64,000 bases of DNA from CBDHFN01 sp965262605 (GTDB lineage: Bacteria > Pseudomonadota > Alphaproteobacteria > JASGCL01). Where the stretch lies: contig CBDHFN010000002.1 of assembly GCA_965262605.1 (NCBI GenBank), positions 496,001 to 560,000 of the forward strand, given 5' to 3'. The notes below the pieces were generated by a model. It had not been told where the DNA came from. It saw only the letters and a program-made list of their open reading frames with translations, and did not search any database. The translations under genes were made by a program, and so were the position numbers. Shown here piece after piece: positions 24,484-34,400 of the stretch; the stretch's first letter is position 1, and every line of letters begins with the position of its first letter.

Positions 24484-25266
24484 ATGATGAAAATATATTG
24501 GCTTTTTTGTGGATTATTGCTTAATTTGCTGGTTATTACCCCAGCAAAAGCGCAAAGCATCATGGCAAATGATGATGATAATAATGCACAATTGCAAGAA
24601 ATTAATGATTTATTTGGTTATGATGCCATTGATGCCAAGCAAGATAATGACCCGTTTGAAGTGGTTAATCGGGTTATTTTAGACATGAATCTTTTTGTGT
24701 CGCGCGCTTTAATTGTGCCACCTGCCAAAGTTTATAATAAAACTCTGCCCGCGCCTGTTAAAGAATCAGTCGCAAATTTTTATCGTAATTTCACCGCGCC
24801 GCGCATCGTGATAAATGATTTATTGCAAACAAATTTTGCGCTTGCGGCACGAAATACCGGCAGATTTGCGATAAATACCACAATAGGTGTCGGTGGTTTA
24901 TTTGATGTCGCCGCGAAATATAATTATACTTACCAAGATAATAATTTGGATAAATCCCTTAAATTTTATGGCGTGCCCAGTGGTCCGTATATTGTATTAC
25001 CCTTTATGCCGCCCGCAAATTTGCGCGGTGCTTTATCAAGCTTTGCCGATTCATTTGCTGAAATTGATCATTATTTATTTCCGAAACAAGCAATATATAA
25101 ATATAGCTTAAAATCCTTGAATATCATTCAAGCCACCGCCCAAAATTATCAATTAATTGAATCGGTGCGCACCGATAATGCCGATTATTACGCCATTATC
25201 CGTTCAGCTAATAATCAAGCCAATCAAGGTAATCGTGCCAAAACAACCATTAATTTTGAGGAATAA
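24484..25266 (+). CDS. mlaA: MlaA/VacJ-family outer-membrane lipid asymmetry protein
   Basis: A 260-residue MlaA-like protein. The family core starts with DPFEVVNR (residues 56-63) and continues with FYRNFTAPRIVINDLLQ, NTTIGVGGLFDVA and the YGVPSGPYIVLPFMPP segment. MlaA removes phospholipid from the outer leaflet of the outer membrane and passes it to MlaC. MlaA is normally a lipoprotein, but here the signal ends in TPAKAQ with no lipobox Cys, so cleavage by signal peptidase I is predicted. mlaC follows after one base. MlaFEDB are not in the window. Confidence 0.88.
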   Translation: MMKIYWLFCGLLLNLLVITPAKAQSIMANDDDNNAQLQEINDLFGYDAIDAKQDNDPFEVVNRVILDMNLFVSRALIVPPAKVYNKTLPAPVKESVANFYRNFTAPRIVINDLLQTNFALAARNTGRFAINTTIGVGGLFDVAAKYNYTYQDNNLDKSLKFYGVPSGPYIVLPFMPPANLRGALSSFADSFAEIDHYLFPKQAIYKYSLKSLNIIQATAQNYQLIESVRTDNADYYAIIRSANNQANQGNRAKTTINFEE

Positions 25267-25267
25267 C

Positions 25268-25864
25268 ATGCGTGTTTTATTAATTATTTTCATGCTAGCT
25301 TTTAATTTGCCCGTCAAGGCAGATACGGAAAATGCCAAAATTTATTTAAATAGTTTGGCGGGATCTGTTTTGGAATTAGTGCGCCAACCCAATATGCCCA
25401 ATACCGAATTTGCGAAACAATTAACCATTATTTTAGATAAAGCTTGCGATTATGAATTAATGACGCAATTTGTTTTAGGTTCATATTCGCGCCAATTGCC
25501 AAAGGAAGAATTTGAAAAAATCCGCGCAAGCTTTACCAAATATGCCAGAAACAGCTTCATAAAACGCTTTCGCACCTATGCCGGTGAGACCTATAAAATT
25601 CAAGATGCGGTGCAGTTAAAACCCGGTTCCTATATCGTCAAGACCAATTTTTATGACCCGCATAGCAAATCCGAATTTTCGGTTGATTGGAAGATCATTG
25701 AACGCGACGGCGGGTATAAAATTTTTGATATTATTGTCGAGGATATATCCATGGCACTGACCCAACGCGAAGAAATGACGGCAATTTTAAAGCGCACTGG
25801 GGGTAAATCAGAAGGTTTATTACAAAAACTTGACGAACAATCCGCAAAAAATGAATTAAAATAA
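25268..25864 (+). CDS. mlaC: MlaC/Ttg2D-family periplasmic phospholipid carrier
   Basis: A 198-residue exported protein of the MlaC family. The signal peptide covers about 18 residues (cleavage near VKADT). The core FVLGSYSRQLPKEEFEKIRASF, YARNSFIKRFRTYAG and the DWKIIERDGGYKIFDIIVEDISM segment are typical. It ferries phospholipid through the periplasm between MlaA and the inner-membrane MlaFEDB complex. I use the ATG at 25268, with GAGGAA just before it at the mlaA stop; upstream in-frame starts lie inside mlaA. Confidence 0.9.
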   Translation: MRVLLIIFMLAFNLPVKADTENAKIYLNSLAGSVLELVRQPNMPNTEFAKQLTIILDKACDYELMTQFVLGSYSRQLPKEEFEKIRASFTKYARNSFIKRFRTYAGETYKIQDAVQLKPGSYIVKTNFYDPHSKSEFSVDWKIIERDGGYKIFDIIVEDISMALTQREEMTAILKRTGGKSEGLLQKLDEQSAKNELK

Positions 25865-25874
25865 AGGGTTATTA

Positions 25875-26903
25875 ATGCCAATGATATTTCCAAAACCCGA
25901 TGATTTTCATGTCCATTTACGAAGTGGCGACATGATGCAAAGTATATATCCTTTCACTGCGGCGCAATTTGCCCGCGCGGTGATTATGCCTAATTTAGTG
26001 CCAGCCATTAAAAATAAGTTGCAAGCCGTGCAATACCGCCATGAAATTTTATCGCAAAAACCGCACGGCTTTACGCCCTTAATGGCATTATATTTAACCG
26101 AAGACACAGATATTGAAGATTTAATTGCCGCGCATCAGCAAGGGCATATTTTTGCCGTGAAATATTACCCCGCGGGGGCAACGACCAATTCGCATGGCGG
26201 TGTTCGGGATATTGGTAAAATTCAAGATATTTTACGCGCCATGGAACACCATAAAATTCCCCTATTATTACATGGCGAAGTCACCGATTCGCAAGTTGAT
26301 ATTTTTGATAAAGAAGCCGTATTTTTATCGCAAATTCTTGCGCCTTTAATGCAAAAATTCCCCGATTTACTGATTTCATTGGAACATATTACCACGAAAC
26401 AAGCGGTTGATTTTGTGGTTGCTGGTGGTGAAAATATTGGGGCAACCATTACACCGCACCATTTAATCATCAACCGCAATGATATTTTCAAGGGCGGGAT
26501 TCGCCCGCATTATTTTTGCTTGCCCATTGCCAAGCGTGAATCGCATCGCTTGGCGTTAATTGATATTGTCGCATCAGGGCATAAAAGATTTTTTGCAGGC
26601 ACGGATAGCGCGCCGCATTTGCACCATGCCAAAGAATCGGCGTGCGGCTGCGCGGGCATATTTAATGCGATGAACGCCGTTGAAGCTTACGCGCAAATTT
26701 TTGATGAATGCGATATTTTGGATAAATTACCCGATTTTCTCAGCCATCATGGCGCAAATTTTCATAAATTAGCGATTAATCAAGAAAAAATTTGCTTAAC
26801 GGAGCAAGAATGGCAAGTCCCCGAAGAAATTTTAACAAAAAATGGTAAAATTATCCCGTTTTTAGCGGGAAATACCATGAAATTTAAGGTTATTAACGCC
26901 TAA
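25875..26903 (+). CDS. pyrC: Dihydroorotase
   Basis: A 342-residue class II dihydroorotase. Zinc ligands His12 and His14 lie in DFHVHLR, the carboxylated Lys96 in AVKYYPAGATTNS, with LLLHGEV, SLEHITTK and the GTDSAPH motif holding the catalytic Asp. It closes carbamoyl-aspartate to dihydroorotate in pyrimidine synthesis. AAAGGG lies before the ATG. The stop overlaps the start of the GST gene by one base. Confidence 0.95.
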   Translation: MPMIFPKPDDFHVHLRSGDMMQSIYPFTAAQFARAVIMPNLVPAIKNKLQAVQYRHEILSQKPHGFTPLMALYLTEDTDIEDLIAAHQQGHIFAVKYYPAGATTNSHGGVRDIGKIQDILRAMEHHKIPLLLHGEVTDSQVDIFDKEAVFLSQILAPLMQKFPDLLISLEHITTKQAVDFVVAGGENIGATITPHHLIINRNDIFKGGIRPHYFCLPIAKRESHRLALIDIVASGHKRFFAGTDSAPHLHHAKESACGCAGIFNAMNAVEAYAQIFDECDILDKLPDFLSHHGANFHKLAINQEKICLTEQEWQVPEEILTKNGKIIPFLAGNTMKFKVINA

Positions 26904-27571
26904 TGGATACGATTTTATATCATTTATGGCTACACCCGCAATCAAGGGCAATTCGCTTGATGTTAAGCGAGGCGAATGTAATTTTTAAGTTAGAGCTTGA
27001 AAAACCTTGGTTACGGCGCACCGAATTTTTGGCGATGAACCCGATGGGGCATTTACCCGTATTGCGCCATGAAAATTTAATTATTTGTGGTTATGCCCCG
27101 ATTCGCGAATATTGCACCGATTTATTCCCAGAATATAATTTTTTGGGCAAAAGCCATTACGCCAAAGCCGAGGCAAGACGCATGTGCGATTGGTTTGATG
27201 TTAAATTCACCAACGAAGTGATTAATGGCATTATTGAACAAAAAGTCATGAAAAAATTTCTTGGTTTAGGCACACCCGATTCGCGTATTATTCTGAACGC
27301 CATTGAAAATCTTAAAATTCATATGAGTTATTGCGAATATATTTTGCAACGGCAAAATTGCTTGGCGGGCGAACAAATATCCGCCGCCGATTTAACCGCC
27401 GCCGCGTTTTTTTCATGCTTAGATTATGTTGGTTCGGTGGATTGGAATAAATATCCCGATACAAAAAATTGGTATGCGCGAATCAAATCGCGCCCAAGTT
27501 TTCGGCTTTTATTAGACGAATATATTCCATCAATGCCACCGCCTAATCATTATTCTAATTTGGATTTTTAA
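26903..27571 (+). CDS. Glutathione S-transferase family protein
   Basis: A 222-residue GST with an N-terminal thioredoxin-like domain (about residues 3-78, with FLAMNPMGHLPVLRHENLIICGYAPI in pieces: NPMGHLPVL then the glutathione-contact segment) and an all-helical C-terminal domain with the conserved ISAADLTAAAFF cap. The exact substrate cannot be told. Translation is coupled to pyrC (overlap of one base) and to the transglycosylase gene that begins directly after the stop. Confidence 0.85.
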   Translation: MDTILYHLWLHPQSRAIRLMLSEANVIFKLELEKPWLRRTEFLAMNPMGHLPVLRHENLIICGYAPIREYCTDLFPEYNFLGKSHYAKAEARRMCDWFDVKFTNEVINGIIEQKVMKKFLGLGTPDSRIILNAIENLKIHMSYCEYILQRQNCLAGEQISAADLTAAAFFSCLDYVGSVDWNKYPDTKNWYARIKSRPSFRLLLDEYIPSMPPPNHYSNLDF

Positions 27572-28774
27572 ATGATGAAATGGTTATTATTATTTACTTG
27601 GTTATTATTCGGCGGGAATTTATACGCCGATGATGCGCAATTTATGCAATGGATTAAAGATTTTAAAGCCGAAGCATTAAAAAAAAATATCAGCGCAAAA
27701 ACTTTGGATTCAGCCTTTAAAAATATCAATGAACCGCTGGAAAAAGTGATTAAAAGCGACAAGGCGCAAGCAGAATTTACCCAAACTTTTTGGAGTTATA
27801 TTCAAAAAACCATTACCCAAAAACGATTTGATAATGGGCGCAAATATATGACGCAATATGCGGGGCTTTTTGCAGAATTACAAAGAAAATATAAGGTGCA
27901 ACCAAGCTATTTAATTGCTTTTTGGGCGATGGAAAGCAACTTTGGCGAAAATACAGGCTCAACACCGATTATACATGCTTTGGCAACTTTGGCATTTGAT
28001 GCGCGCCGTGCCGATTTTTTTCGTGCGGAATTGCTTGAAGCCTTAAAAATATTGGAAAAAGAACAAATTAACCCTGATAAATTTTTAGGGAGCTGGGCAG
28101 GCGCGATGGGCATGACGCAATTTATGCCCTCAACTTTTAATAATTACGCCACTGATGGTGATAATGATGGCAAACGCGATGTTTGGCAATCCGTGCCCGA
28201 CGCTTTGGCTTCGGCGGCAAATTATTTAACCAAACTACATTGGCAAGAAAATGCCCATTGGGGGCGCGAAGTGATTTTGCCCGCCAATTTTGATTATAAT
28301 TTAACGGGCACAAATATCGTTAAATCAAGCGATGAATGGCAAAAATTAGGCGTGCGCAATCATCGCGGCGAAGCCATCAATGAAAATGAATCCGAATCTT
28401 CCATCATCACGCCAATGGGGGCGCAAGGACCGGCATTTATTGTTTATAAAAATTTTAAAATAATCATGATTTGGAATAAATCCGAATTATATGCCTTGGC
28501 TGTTGGGCTTTTGTCTGATTGGTTGGGTGGGCGCGAATCCGCCAATTTAACTATCCCTGATAACCCCATACCGATTAGCAATAATGATATTAAATTTGTG
28601 CAAGAAACCCTTGGAAATTTAGGATATTACAAAGGCGAAAATGATGGAAAATTCGGCACGGGCACAAAAAACGCCATTCGCGAATTTCAAAAATCACAAA
28701 ATATGCTGGCTGATGGCTATCCCTCCCCCAATTTCTTAAAATTTTTATATGGTAAATATAATAAAGCGAATTAG
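27572..28774 (+). CDS. Lytic murein transglycosylase, MltB family, with peptidoglycan-binding domain
   Basis: A 400-residue exported enzyme. After a 20-residue signal peptide comes the SLT_2/MltB catalytic domain (about 22-320) with catalytic Glu121 in WAMESNFGENTG and the GAMGMTQFMPSTF segment. A PG_binding_1 domain follows at about 335-395 (VQETLGNLGYYKG then FQKSQNMLADGY). It cleaves glycan strands leaving 1,6-anhydro ends. No lipobox Cys is present, so it is probably soluble in the periplasm. The last gene of the run that starts at ccrM. Confidence 0.92.
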   Translation: MMKWLLLFTWLLFGGNLYADDAQFMQWIKDFKAEALKKNISAKTLDSAFKNINEPLEKVIKSDKAQAEFTQTFWSYIQKTITQKRFDNGRKYMTQYAGLFAELQRKYKVQPSYLIAFWAMESNFGENTGSTPIIHALATLAFDARRADFFRAELLEALKILEKEQINPDKFLGSWAGAMGMTQFMPSTFNNYATDGDNDGKRDVWQSVPDALASAANYLTKLHWQENAHWGREVILPANFDYNLTGTNIVKSSDEWQKLGVRNHRGEAINENESESSIITPMGAQGPAFIVYKNFKIIMIWNKSELYALAVGLLSDWLGGRESANLTIPDNPIPISNNDIKFVQETLGNLGYYKGENDGKFGTGTKNAIREFQKSQNMLADGYPSPNFLKFLYGKYNKAN

Positions 28775-28784
28775 GCTTATGACT

Positions 28785-30497
28785 TTATTGTAATTCCATC
28801 ATTTTTGCCCGTAATTCACTTGGTCTTTGGATAGAATTACAATCAACCGAATATTCTGTAATAAATTTAGTCCTTATTTGTTCGGCTGATTTTTCAAATA
28901 ATGAATTAATGGCGCCATTTTCTAAATGAGGTTTTATATATTCTTGGAAATTTTTATTGTTAATTTCGGTAATATTACATGTTTCTTTAAGACAAATCAA
29001 CATTTGCGCCGCGATATTATAAGACGCCACTTGAAATAATATATCTTCATTATTTCGCCCATTTTTTCGTTGTGTTTCACAATAACGAAATAATTTAACA
29101 GCAACAACCGCTTGTTCTGCTGATAAATATTTAAATATTTTATTATAATTATCGGTAAAATGTTTTTTGCGCTGATATTTGGCAATTTTAAATTCTTTGT
29201 GCAAAACCACTAAAACTGCTTCGGCTAATACATTGGGCGTAATATTATTATGATGAATTTTAGCATCATCGCGTTTGCGTTTATAATTATATCCAAGTAT
29301 TTTTAACTGCGCTTCTAGTTCTAATTGATTCACATCATTTGAGTGTAAATCCGCAAAATTAACGGGGCTTTGGCTATTACTTGCGATGGCTAATTTATAA
29401 GGGAAATTTACCGAATTGTTGGATTGAATAAATTTCACTAATATAAAGGCATTTTTAGGGATTTCGGCTTCTTTGCCCTTAAAATAATTATATATCGTAT
29501 TGCAAGTTTGACCACCATTAATTATTTGCATCTTGTCCAAAGTTATATTGGTATTTTCTGGTAAAGAGGCATTAAATTTCATAAATTCACAAATAACAGT
29601 TATGCCATTATTGTAAAAATATAAATTATCTGGTTCATGAAGAAGGCTTTGTATTATGCCTTGGTTAACCTTATTATTTAAGCCAAGAAAATACCTAATA
29701 TTTTCATTAAGCAAGCCATCGCCATATTTTTTTATTAAATCATATAAAGATTGCACCGATATTTTACTAATTAAAATTGCGCTTTCTTGGACTATTTCAT
29801 GAAGCCACTTACCATTCAATTGTAATGTTAATTGCGGTATTTTTTTAGGTTTGCTAAAAACCTTGAGCATATCCAAGTGATTAATATAGAACCAATTAAT
29901 ATTGTCGCTTGTATTACTATCAATTAAAAATTGGCTTGCATCATGCCATTTTGTACCATTATTACATAAATAAATTTTAATATTTGGCGTAAGCGCAGAA
30001 TTTTTATTGATTGCCTTAATATCAACAATAATTTGTAATAATTTTTTATTGATGGATTTATCGTCAAGAAAAGTAGAATTGTCGTATAAAAGCTTTATAA
30101 ATGTAATGATTTTATTGATTGAATCCTCATCAATATTTTTATCCTTGTTAAAATCTTTGCTGTATTTTGTTTGCAAAATAGTAATATTTAAATCATCATC
30201 AAAATATATTGCGTCAACCCCTAAATCTCTGCCACCATCAACAACATAATCAATCGCTAAATTAGCCTCTAAATCCAATAATTTCGTCAAAACCATATGG
30301 GCAAAGGCAATGGATTTTTTTTTATTATCATCAAAATTTTTAAATAACAAAGCAGGTTTTGCTTGGTTAGCATATATTCGGTCATAATTTTCATCATATA
30401 TTTCCGAATATTCATCTAACCAATAATTTAATCTATTATCAAATAATTGTTTGTCTAAACTATTACTAGCCAATTTTATCTCCATTAACAAATTCAT
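28785..30497 (-). CDS. AIPR-family protein with probable N-terminal PD-(D/E)xK nuclease domain (phage defence candidate)
   Basis: A 570-residue protein. The central part carries the AIPR (abortive phage infection resistance) signature: NLYFYNNGITVICE near residues 293-306, then IINGGQTCNTIYNYF. The first 120 residues look like an Mrr-type nuclease: DYVVDGGRDLGVDAIYF with Asp95 followed by ITILQTKYSK, giving a D...Q-x-K site (Gln109, Lys111). Such fusions have been linked to phage defence and restriction-like systems. No Shine-Dalgarno is evident. The gene is isolated, convergent with the transglycosylase and divergent from the barrel gene, which suits a horizontally acquired single-gene defence. 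The biochemical activity is inferred. Confidence 0.75.
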   Translation of the reverse strand: MNLLMEIKLASNSLDKQLFDNRLNYWLDEYSEIYDENYDRIYANQAKPALLFKNFDDNKKKSIAFAHMVLTKLLDLEANLAIDYVVDGGRDLGVDAIYFDDDLNITILQTKYSKDFNKDKNIDEDSINKIITFIKLLYDNSTFLDDKSINKKLLQIIVDIKAINKNSALTPNIKIYLCNNGTKWHDASQFLIDSNTSDNINWFYINHLDMLKVFSKPKKIPQLTLQLNGKWLHEIVQESAILISKISVQSLYDLIKKYGDGLLNENIRYFLGLNNKVNQGIIQSLLHEPDNLYFYNNGITVICEFMKFNASLPENTNITLDKMQIINGGQTCNTIYNYFKGKEAEIPKNAFILVKFIQSNNSVNFPYKLAIASNSQSPVNFADLHSNDVNQLELEAQLKILGYNYKRKRDDAKIHHNNITPNVLAEAVLVVLHKEFKIAKYQRKKHFTDNYNKIFKYLSAEQAVVAVKLFRYCETQRKNGRNNEDILFQVASYNIAAQMLICLKETCNITEINNKNFQEYIKPHLENGAINSLFEKSAEQIRTKFITEYSVDCNSIQRPSELRAKMMELQ

Positions 30498-30631
30498 AAC
30501 ATTTTAATAAATAATTGTAAAGTTAAAATTATTATGACCATGATATTTACCGACGCTTGCAAATTTAACTTGATTATTTGTGAATATTATGGTAATACAT
30601 GGTAATATTAATTAAGAATTAGTTTGCAAAC

Positions 30632-31402
30632 ATGAAGAACTCGCCTTGCTTTTTGCCCATATTTATGGGTTTCTGCTTTATCGCCAGTATTTTGCTGGTG
30701 GCTGATGGCAAGCCAATTTTTGCCCAAAATTTTATCAAAGATTATAATTTATTAACCATTCCCCAGCCCCAAGAAACCAACGCGCAATTACCGCCCAAGC
30801 ATAAATATCCAGACCCAAAAATTTGGTATTTTCGTTCATTAATTGCTTATCATCTGCCGCAAAAAACTAATTACAAAGATAATGGCTTAGTTAATAATTA
30901 TTTGCAATCGCAATATAACCGCATGAATAATAATATTAATAATTTGCAATATAACGAATCCATGCCATCGGGGCATATTATCATTGAAAGCCAGCTTTCA
31001 AGCCATATTATGATTGGCTTAAATTTTGGATATGGCGCAAACCGCATAAGATTTTTAACCAATGATGCGATTTTATCGCAAATTTCCGTGGCAAGCACCA
31101 ATATCACCATCAATCCAGAAATAAGTTTTTATTTAGATAGTTTTTATCAACCCCAAGAATTTTACGGCAGACCCTATATTGGTATGGGTTATGGCATTAA
31201 TTATAATCGCACCGAATGGAAAGATGGAACATATAACCGAATCATTGGCGTGGAACAAAAAAAATTACCCTTTGCCAAAATATTCTTAGGTTGGAATTAT
31301 GATTTTGATAAGATTCTTATTGGTTCAAGATATGAAGCGGTTAAGCAACAAAACCATGCGCTTACGCATGTCATGGGCTTAGATGCAAGATGGGGTTTCT
31401 GA
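30632..31402 (+). CDS. Outer-membrane beta-barrel protein upstream of the giant RTX gene
   Basis: A 256-residue exported protein with a long signal peptide (cleavage near FAQ, residue 32), a Pro-rich linker, then alternating strands rich in Tyr, Gly and Asn (IMIGLNFGYGANRIRF, YIGMGYGINYNRTEW) ending in DARWGF, a terminal Phe as in BAM substrates. The stop codon overlaps the start of the RTX gene (TGATG), so the two are translationally coupled. It could anchor or help display the giant partner; that is inference. No named family is recognised. Confidence 0.7.
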   Translation: MKNSPCFLPIFMGFCFIASILLVADGKPIFAQNFIKDYNLLTIPQPQETNAQLPPKHKYPDPKIWYFRSLIAYHLPQKTNYKDNGLVNNYLQSQYNRMNNNINNLQYNESMPSGHIIIESQLSSHIMIGLNFGYGANRIRFLTNDAILSQISVASTNITINPEISFYLDSFYQPQEFYGRPYIGMGYGINYNRTEWKDGTYNRIIGVEQKKLPFAKIFLGWNYDFDKILIGSRYEAVKQQNHALTHVMGLDARWGF

Positions 31403-34400
31403 TGCAGAACCCGATTAAATCATTTTTTGCCCGCAAAACCACAAAATCGCAATTAAGAAAACAGATATTGCAATTTAAGAACGCCAATTATTTTATCAAG
31501 AAAATACAATTTATGGATAATGGCGCGATGCTTGTCATGGCACTAGGATTCTTAGGGGCTTGTTCGGGCGGTGCGCCGCAACTTAATACCAAAGTGCCCA
31601 ATGCCAATAAATTACCCATTACTTTAACCGCTGTAAGCAATCAAGTAAATCAAGAAAATTCCGCCGAAGATGTCGTGGTTAATGTTGCAACAGATTTTCA
31701 CCAAGACGCAATTGTCAAAACTGGTAAAGGTAATGATATTATTCAAACTGCTGAGGGTAATGATATTATTCGCAGCGGCGCGGGTAATGATGTCATTAAT
31801 GCGGGCGCGGGTAATGATTTAATAGTTATAATTGGCACAAATAATAATGCTGGCACTTATACGGACGCCGATATGCAACTTATTCAAGGCTTAACAACCT
31901 TGGCAACGCTTAATAATGCTAGCACGAACGATGCGATTGGCATTAAAAATATTGATGGCGGTATTGGCGCCAATAAATTAATCATTTATGGCATCGTTGA
32001 TATAAGCAAATATACGATTGCCAATATTCAAAATATTGATGTCCATAGTAGATTAATTTTGGACGCAAGCCAATTGACCAATAATATCATTAACACGATT
32101 TCTGGCAATGGTGATGCTATCGTTGAATTTACTAAGGGCAACGCCCAAAGCGCGGTGATTAATTTTGATAAATTTAAAAATCTTGCCAATATTGAACAAT
32201 TAATTATCGGCGATGGCGTAATATTACAAATTAACAGCCAAAATGAATTAAAAATATTAACAAACCAAGTGCAATTTATCGGTGGCACGGGTTCGGTGCA
32301 ATTAACCGCGGGTATGAATTTTAATAATTTTCCATCGTCCAAAAACCTTAATTTGTATATTGGCAATAATCAAATTATAAATACCAGCATCATTGACAAC
32401 AGCGAATTAAATTATAAAATTCATGCCTATGATATAGCCACAACAACTAGGGTGCAAGGCGTGTATGGCAATGATTATATTACCTTAACCGATTCAAGTT
32501 CGGCACCTAATAATATTTTTATTGATGTGTCTAAGGGCAAGAATTTAATTACTTGGAATGGCGGTAATAGTAATTTTGTCAAAGATACTATTGTGATTGC
32601 GGGCATTGATGCGAATGATAAATTGCATATTCAAAATGTTTCATTCGTGGTTTTGGATTATAATAAATCGCAATATAACCAATCGCAATATAATGATATT
32701 TTAATTATTAAGGATAATCAAGGCGTGTTAATCAGCAGCGTGGTTTTGGGCACGCAAGTTTTTCAAGTTTCATCGCTAAGCCAAGCCAATAATGGCGATG
32801 GTGTGGATATTATTTTTCGCACCCAACCGATTTTTAATGATACAAGCCTCTCATATACCGCCGTTGCCACGGGGGATTCGGCGACAAGTTTAAATTTTAG
32901 CTTGGATTTTCCGATTGACCCCGGCAGAAACGCGCTTACTATTACCATAAATTCCGCGATAAGCGAGGGGAATTTACAATATAATGATGGGCGCGTCGTG
33001 CAAAGCAACGATAAAATTTCTATTAATGAATTAATTGGTTTGAAATATACGCCCATTGCTGGCGGGATTAACGAAAGCGTCATATTTAAAATTGCCGTTG
33101 CCAATAATTTAGGGCTTAGTAAAATTGCGACAATCACCCTAAAACAAGCCCTTAATGAAAATAACTCATCAGTTATTGCGACAAATTTAGCGGATAATCT
33201 AAATTATTCCGAAGCCAGCATGGCGCTAAATATTAATGGTCAAGATGGTAATGATAGCATCAGCGGTTCAGCTTTCAATGATATTATTATCGGCGGGGCT
33301 GGGGCTGATATGATTTATGCGGGCGCGGGCGATGATAGCATCACTGCGGATATTTTTGATAGTTTCATCAATGGTGGCAGCGGCACGGATATTGTCAATT
33401 TCACCCATTCCCAAGCTCTAAATATAAATTACAGCGTTAATGCCCAAAGCGTGGCAAACCTAACCATTGGTAATACGCAAATTACGGATACGGAAATTAT
33501 TAATTACAATGCAAATCTTAATAATAATTTCATTATTCAGGGTAATAATTTAGCATCGCTTGCCATTAATATAGCCACGGGCGATATAACAACGGCGGGC
33601 AAAACCATTACCATTACTGGCATTAATAATATTGTGGCAAGTAATTTTAATGATTTAATTATGGGTAATAGCAACGCAAATATTATTGATGGCGCGGGGG
33701 GTGTAGATAGAATTTTTGCCGATGCGGGTAATGATTATATTACCGCCTCGTCGCTATCACGCATTGATGGGGGTGAAGGGGTTGATACGCTTGATTTTAG
33801 CAAAGAAATTGCCAATTTAAGCTTGACATTAACAAATGGGGCGATTGGTGCGTCCATAAGTGGTATAGAAAATATTATTGGTGGCGCGGGTAATGATTTC
33901 ATCAATGGCGATAGTTTTAGCAATGTTCTAAATGGTGGGGGCGGTAATGATATTATTGTGGGCTTGGGCAATGATATAGTCAATGGCGGTGATGGCAATG
34001 ATATTTTAATTGTTGATTTAAATATTCAATCGCTAAGTGGTGGCAATGGCATTGATACGATTAATTTTTCGGCGGTGATGGAATCCATGACGCTTAGCCT
34101 TGGCAATAATGGCGCATTAAGCGTTAATAGCCTGTCAACCTCGGTAATTGGCATTGAAAATATTATCGGCGGGGCGATTGGCGATGTGATTATTGGTAAT
34201 GATGGCGATAATATCATTGATGGCGGTAATGGCAGTGATAGGATTATCGCGGGTGCGGGTAATGATACTATTTTTGCCGATGAAAATGACGCGGTGCTTG
34301 ACGGCGGGGCGGGCAATGATTGGCTTAATTATTCGCTTTATAAGCCCTTAGCCAATGGCGTTGGTATAAATATTTCCATGACTAATTCCCAAGCAAGCCT

